This document shows positions 60,654 through 64,000 of a DNA stretch of 64,000 nt, one piece after another. The stretch comes from DASQFQ01 sp963805525 (GTDB lineage: Bacteria > Actinomycetota > Thermoleophilia > Solirubrobacterales > Solirubrobacteraceae), in the NCBI GenBank assembly GCA_963805525.1, contig CAWDUT010000004.1, positions 496,001-560,000 on the forward strand, written 5' to 3'. Numbering within the stretch: the stretch's first letter is position 1; every line of letters begins with the position of its first letter. Made by a program: the position numbers and the translations under genes. The notes beneath the pieces are model-generated. The model did not search any database. It saw nothing but the letters and a program-made list of their open reading frames with translations, and was not told the DNA's origin.

Positions 60654-62339
60654 TCAGCGGCGGTTGAACACCGTCGACAGGTCCTGGACGCGGCGGTCGC
60701 GGCCGGACACCGAGCGCAGCCCGAAGCGGTGCTCGATGGTGGCCATGATCGACGTGGTGTCGTGCGACGCGCGGTCGACCGTGAAGCCGTGCCGCAGCCC
60801 GGGCGCGAGCGTCAGCGCCGGGATCCGCGTCGACGGGCCCATGTTGTCGTGCGGGCCGGGCGTCGCGTGGCCCTGGCCCGGCGGCGGGACGTGGTCCCAC
60901 TGGCCGCCGAACTCGTCGTAGGTGACGATCACCATCGTGTTCTTCGCGCAGCGCGAGCCCTGGATCGACTGCAGGAGATCGACGAGGTGGTCGGAGCCCT
61001 CGTGCTCGCTCGCGTAGCCGGGGTGCTCGTTCTCGGCGCCGACCGGCTTGACGAGGCTCACCGGCTTGAGCCGGCAGTGGCGCTTCGACGCGGCCGCGCG
61101 CCCCTCGAACTCCTCCTCGTCGCGCAGGTGCTGCCGGCGCGCGGCGGTGCCGGGCGCGTAGGCCTTGAAGTAGTTCAGCGGCTGGTGGTGGTACTGGAAG
61201 AGCGCGTTCGGGCAGTTCGGGTAGACCGCGCCGCTCGCCGTCTCCGGGTCGGTGCAGGTCCCCGGCGTGCTCCCGTTCGTCCAGCCCGGGCCGCCGACGT
61301 CGCCGTCCGCGTTCGACCAGCCGCCCGAGTACCAGGCCCAGTCGACGCCCTTTTCGCTCAGCCGGCTGCCGATGGTCGGCGCGGTCTGCGGTGGCAGCCG
61401 CCGCGCGGCCGCGGTGCCCGGCGCGTAGGGCTGGTACGGCGGCTGGATCGTGTTGACCGCGTAGTCGCCGCACGCGAGGCCGTCCGCGTTCGGCGAGCCG
61501 CAGGGGATCGTCAGCGCGCCGTCCTTGACCGTCCCGGTCGGCGTGTAGAGCGGATACGTGTTCGGCATCCCGTTCGAGTCGACCAGCGAGTGGAGATCGT
61601 CGGTCGACCCGTCCTTCAGCGCGCCGTAGAACGTCGGCGTCGCGGCCGCCACCAGCCACTGGTGGTTGAGGAACGAGCCGCCGAAGGCCGCCTGGAAGAA
61701 GCGGTCGGAGATCGCGTAGTCCGGCGCCTTGCGGCTGTGCAGGTACTCGTAGATCGGCAGCTTCCTCGTGTCGTAGTGGCCCATGGTCAGGCCGACGGCG
61801 TCGGAGCCGGTGGCGTAGCGGTCCTGGCGGCCGCCGTCGAGCTGGTACTGCTCCTGGTAGAAGCGGTGTACGAGGTCGCGCGTACAGCCGCCCGGCTGAC
61901 CGGAGCCCTTGGGCACACCGTTGGGCGCGAACACCCCGGGCGCGGGGCACGTCGTGTCCTCGGGCGCGATGTAGTCCTCGATCCGGAACGGCTCGTTGAA
62001 GAAGTGGCTGCTGAACGCCGGGGCGGTGTTCGCGCATCGGGCCGAGAGCGGCGGCGAGGTCAGGTTGACGTCGTTCTGGAGCAGGCAGCTGTACGGCGCG
62101 CCGGCCTGGTCGACCTGGCGGGTGTGCGAGCGGTCGGCGTCGCGGAGGCCGTTGACCCGCTCCCAGCCCCCGTAGAGGTTGTCGAAGGAGTGGTTCTCCT
62201 CGTAGATGACCACGAAATGGTCGACCTTGGCGAGGCCGCCCCCGTGGCCGTGTCCTCCCCCTGACGCCATCGCCGGTGGCGCGAGCAGCGCCGCTCCCAC
62301 CAGTCCGGCTAGCAACGCGCGCCTCATCAACCGTGCCAT
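60654..62339 (-). CDS. Secreted phosphoesterase, phospholipase C / acid phosphatase family
   Basis: The 561-residue protein has a signal peptide (MARLMRRALLAGLVGAALLAPPAMA), a His/Gly-rich linker (GGGHGHGGG) and the phosphoesterase domain of phospholipase C and AcpA-type phosphatases: DHFVVIYEENHSFDNLYGGW at the N-terminus (metal ligands E and N), and near the C-terminus NTMVIVTYDEFGGQWDHVPPP and SHDTTSIMATIEHRFGL. It should act outside the cell on phosphate esters or phospholipids, perhaps for phosphate supply. GGGGAGG lies 4 bases upstream of ATG 62339. It is divergent from the esterase gene. Confidence 0.88.
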   Translation of the reverse strand: MARLMRRALLAGLVGAALLAPPAMASGGGHGHGGGLAKVDHFVVIYEENHSFDNLYGGWERVNGLRDADRSHTRQVDQAGAPYSCLLQNDVNLTSPPLSARCANTAPAFSSHFFNEPFRIEDYIAPEDTTCPAPGVFAPNGVPKGSGQPGGCTRDLVHRFYQEQYQLDGGRQDRYATGSDAVGLTMGHYDTRKLPIYEYLHSRKAPDYAISDRFFQAAFGGSFLNHQWLVAAATPTFYGALKDGSTDDLHSLVDSNGMPNTYPLYTPTGTVKDGALTIPCGSPNADGLACGDYAVNTIQPPYQPYAPGTAAARRLPPQTAPTIGSRLSEKGVDWAWYSGGWSNADGDVGGPGWTNGSTPGTCTDPETASGAVYPNCPNALFQYHHQPLNYFKAYAPGTAARRQHLRDEEEFEGRAAASKRHCRLKPVSLVKPVGAENEHPGYASEHEGSDHLVDLLQSIQGSRCAKNTMVIVTYDEFGGQWDHVPPPGQGHATPGPHDNMGPSTRIPALTLAPGLRHGFTVDRASHDTTSIMATIEHRFGLRSVSGRDRRVQDLSTVFNRR

Positions 62340-62411
62340 GAGCCCTCCCCAGGGTCGCCTCCCGGGAAGGATGCCACTCGGCTGCCGCTCGAGGTGGTAG
62401 GAACCCTGACG

Positions 62412-63182
62412 ATGCCCGAGGCGTTCGATCCCACCCCTCCCCCCGCCGCGGCACCCGACGCGCCACGGCGTTGGTGGGGCCGCCACGGCGCCGAGCTGCG
62501 CTGGCAGGCCGAGCTCGGGCGGCTGATGCTCGACCCGGTGTTCGCGGGCCGGGGCGTGCCGCGCGGCGACGGCGGCCCGGTGATGCTGATCCCGGGCTTC
62601 CTGGCCGGTGATACGTCCTTGTCGGTGATGGCCGGGTGGCTGGAGCGGATGGGCCACCGGCCGCACCGCTCGGGGATCGCGTTCAACGTCGGCTGCTCCG
62701 ACCGCGCGCTCGACGCGCTGGAGGCCCGCGCCGAGCGGCTCGCCACCGACGCCGGCCGCCCGCTGGCGCTGATCGGCCACTCGCGCGGCGGCCACTTCGC
62801 CAAGGCGCTCGGCCACCGCCGGCCCGACCTCGTCTCGCGCGTGATCACGATGGGCTCGGGGCTCGACACCGCGTTCGACATCTCGATCCCGACCCGCGCG
62901 GCGATCGCGGCCGTGCGCTGGGTCCACGTCCAGACCACCGACCGGGTGGCGAAGAACGGCTGCTTCACGGACACGTGCCGCTGCCGCTTCACGGGGGACT
63001 TCGCGGGCGAGTTCCCGGCCTCGGTGCCGCTCGTGTCGATCTACTCGCGCGGAGACGGTGTCGTGTGGTGGGAGGCGTGCACCGTGCCCTACGCGCGCAA
63101 CGTCGAGGTGACCGGCAGCCACATCGGGCTCGCCTACAACCGCAAGGCGTACCGCGTGATCGGCAACGCCCTCGTCCCATAG
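62412..63182 (+). CDS. Alpha/beta hydrolase (lipase/esterase-like)
   Basis: The 256-residue cytosolic-looking hydrolase has the oxyanion segment VMLIPGFLAGDTSLSVMAGWLERMGHRPH, nucleophile elbow GHSRGG (ALIGHSRGGHFAKAL), acid in YSRGDGVVWWEAC and His in GSHIGLAYN. The layout resembles PGAP1/lipase-2-type esterases. There are five cysteines, including CFTDTCRC, which is unusual for this size. No signal peptide. It lies 72 bp from the divergent phosphoesterase gene. Confidence 0.83.
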   Translation: MPEAFDPTPPPAAAPDAPRRWWGRHGAELRWQAELGRLMLDPVFAGRGVPRGDGGPVMLIPGFLAGDTSLSVMAGWLERMGHRPHRSGIAFNVGCSDRALDALEARAERLATDAGRPLALIGHSRGGHFAKALGHRRPDLVSRVITMGSGLDTAFDISIPTRAAIAAVRWVHVQTTDRVAKNGCFTDTCRCRFTGDFAGEFPASVPLVSIYSRGDGVVWWEACTVPYARNVEVTGSHIGLAYNRKAYRVIGNALVP

Positions 63183-63232
63183 GCTGCATGCTCTTGGGCT
63201 TGGCCCACGCTGGTATCATTCGTTACATACCG

Positions 63233-63244
63233 CTTGGGCCCAAG
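63233..63244. promoter_or_regulatory. 12-bp perfect palindrome upstream of the winged-helix gene, candidate operator
   Basis: CTTGGGCCCAAG is a perfect palindrome 24 bases before the TTG start. A half-site, CTTGGGC, recurs 40 bp upstream (63193-63199). A possible promoter (TTGGCC at 63200-63205, TACATA at 63224-63229, spacing 18) lies just before it, so a protein bound here would block transcription. Confidence 0.5.
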
Positions 63245-63268
63245 GCCCTGGCAGAGAGGACGTATACC

Positions 63269-63511
63269 TTGCCCCAAAGGGCCGATTCCGCCACGCTGAA
63301 CGTTCAGCCGCGGCAACGACGCACCGTCTACATGCGGCTGGCTGAGACGCCTGAGGGCCGCTCCGTCAAGCATCTGCTCGGCGACATGGCCATCTCTGAG
63401 GTCGAGCTGCGAGAGACGCTGCGCAAGCTCGATGCCGCCGGTCTTGCCAAGCGAGTCAAGGGCACCTGGGTGGCCGTCCCGCTCGAGGGGTCCGAGCCAA
63501 CCGCGGAGTAG
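63269..63511 (+). CDS. Small winged-helix-like DNA-binding protein
   Basis: The 80-residue product from TTG 63269 (MPQRADSATLNVQPRQRRT, then VYMRLAETPEGRSVKHLLGD, MAISEVELRETLRKLDAAGL and AKRVKGTWVAVPL) has a helix-turn-helix followed by a wing-like hairpin, as in small MarR/ArsR-like or DprA-WH-like modules. GAGAGGA lies 8 bases before TTG, which fixes the start; an in-frame ATG at 63188 would add a segment read through the palindrome and is less likely. The palindrome upstream suggests self-regulation. Target unknown. Confidence 0.6.
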   Translation: MPQRADSATLNVQPRQRRTVYMRLAETPEGRSVKHLLGDMAISEVELRETLRKLDAAGLAKRVKGTWVAVPLEGSEPTAE

Positions 63512-63512
63512 C

Positions 63513-64000
63513 TCAGGCCCGCCCGCGGGCGAGGTCGATCAGGCGGCCGAGGATGCGGTCGCCGTCCGCGCGCAGGCCGTTGTGCTCGTACTCGTTGGTG
63601 ACCCAGGCGCGGGTGCCGCGGATCAGCGCGGCGGTCTCCTCGGAGAACGCGCGCTCGACGTAGGGGTCGTCGGCGTACACCGCCGCGGCCACCGGGACCT
63701 CGTTCGCGCGGAGCTGCTCGGCGTCGTAGAGCCGCGGCCACTCGTGGGCGGCGAGCAGCTCGGCCGCCTCGCGCAGCGGCGCGAGCGCTCCGTAGTCGTC
63801 GAACATCCAGGAGAAGACGTGCTCGCCGGTGAAGAGCTCGGGCGTGTCGGCGTACTCGGCCGGCATGACCCGCTCCGCCGCCCAGCGCGTGGCGACGCCG
63901 TCGGCATACGAGGCCTCGTGCAGGATCGCGTAGATCGGGTTGCGCTCGAAGCCGAGCAGGTCCTGCGCGTCGTGGCGGAAGGCCGGTGAGTCGGGCGAGA
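63513..64000 (-). CDS. Proline iminopeptidase-like alpha/beta hydrolase, C-terminal part
   Basis: The visible 161 codons, running off the window edge, match the C-terminal part of actinobacterial prolyl aminopeptidases of the alpha/beta hydrolase type: FERNPIYAILHEASYADGVATRWAAERV, FTGEHVFSWMFDDYGALAPLREAAELLA, VPVAAAVYADDPYVERAFSEETA and WVTNEYEHNGLRADGDRILGRLIDL, where the His in EYEHNGLR is the likely catalytic histidine. The N-terminal part with the nucleophile is outside. Its stop lies one base after the stop of the winged-helix gene. Confidence 0.83.
   Translation of the reverse strand, partial: SPDSPAFRHDAQDLLGFERNPIYAILHEASYADGVATRWAAERVMPAEYADTPELFTGEHVFSWMFDDYGALAPLREAAELLAAHEWPRLYDAEQLRANEVPVAAAVYADDPYVERAFSEETAALIRGTRAWVTNEYEHNGLRADGDRILGRLIDLARGRA

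Overview
The window is 64 kb of densely packed, very high-GC chromosomal DNA. Every gene reads in GC-biased codons, nearly all lie on the minus strand in long runs with 4-bp stop/start overlaps, and GTG and TTG starts are frequent. The gene content (rod-type mreBCD-mrdA-rodA, obgE-proB-proA-nadD-rsfS, comEA-comEC-holA, TreT trehalose synthase, a SigB/SigF-type sigma factor, CtaG of the caa3 type) and the protein flavour suggest a deep-branching actinobacterium, most likely Thermoleophilia/Solirubrobacterales. This placement is inferred from gene order and sequence style; no database search was run. I found no prophage, insertion sequence, CRISPR array or rRNA, and no gene-free stretch longer than about 200 bases.

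Layout. 1-10.3 kb: lepA (cut by the window edge), murJ, rpsT (plus strand), then leuS-comEA-comEC-holA. 10.3-23 kb: a LamG secreted protein, tRNA-Ala(GGC), then the conserved block obgE / proB-proA-nadD-rsfS. Accessory genes interrupt this block: a glycan trio (DUF354 glycosyltransferase, sugar-phosphate transferase, AsnB), a phytase-like secreted protein, an SDR, a zinc dehydrogenase with a 40-residue MgtC remnant in front of it, and a small exported protein. 23-37.3 kb: one continuous minus-strand run valS-folC-small membrane protein-zinc ribbon protein-ndk-maf-mreB-mreC-mreD-mrdA-rodA-rng-rplU-rpmA, which links cell elongation, nucleotide handling, tRNA charging and ribosome/RNA metabolism. 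37.3-48 kb: an SCP2/hydrolase fusion, two tandem 56-bp palindromic repeats, a beta-propeller-like secreted protein, a GAF-GGDEF-GAF protein, clpX-clpP-tig, ctaG with a coupled 46-residue membrane protein, and treT. 48-64 kb: rsgA, two membrane proteins, ndh, pgm, a SigB-type sigma factor, a membrane GGDEF-EAL-GAF protein, an SDR, a Usp-like protein, an ArsB/SLC13-type transporter, tRNA-His(GTG), a small membrane protein with a near-consensus leaderless promoter, a secreted phosphoesterase, an esterase, a small winged-helix-like regulator behind a palindrome, and the end of a proline-iminopeptidase-like hydrolase.

The most interesting signals are small-scale. (1) A 14-nt long-range inverted repeat brackets the 165-bp mreD-mrdA spacer; one arm is the mrdA Shine-Dalgarno, the other begins at the mreD stop codon. 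(2) Three genes (lepA, the DUF354 gene, maf) have conserved N-termini that can only begin at CTG. (3) Two tandem 56-bp palindromes lie between converging genes. (4) Nearly leaderless promoters precede rpsT and the 95-residue membrane protein. (5) Strong palindromes lie between treT and rsgA and upstream of the winged-helix gene. None of these is proven from sequence alone.
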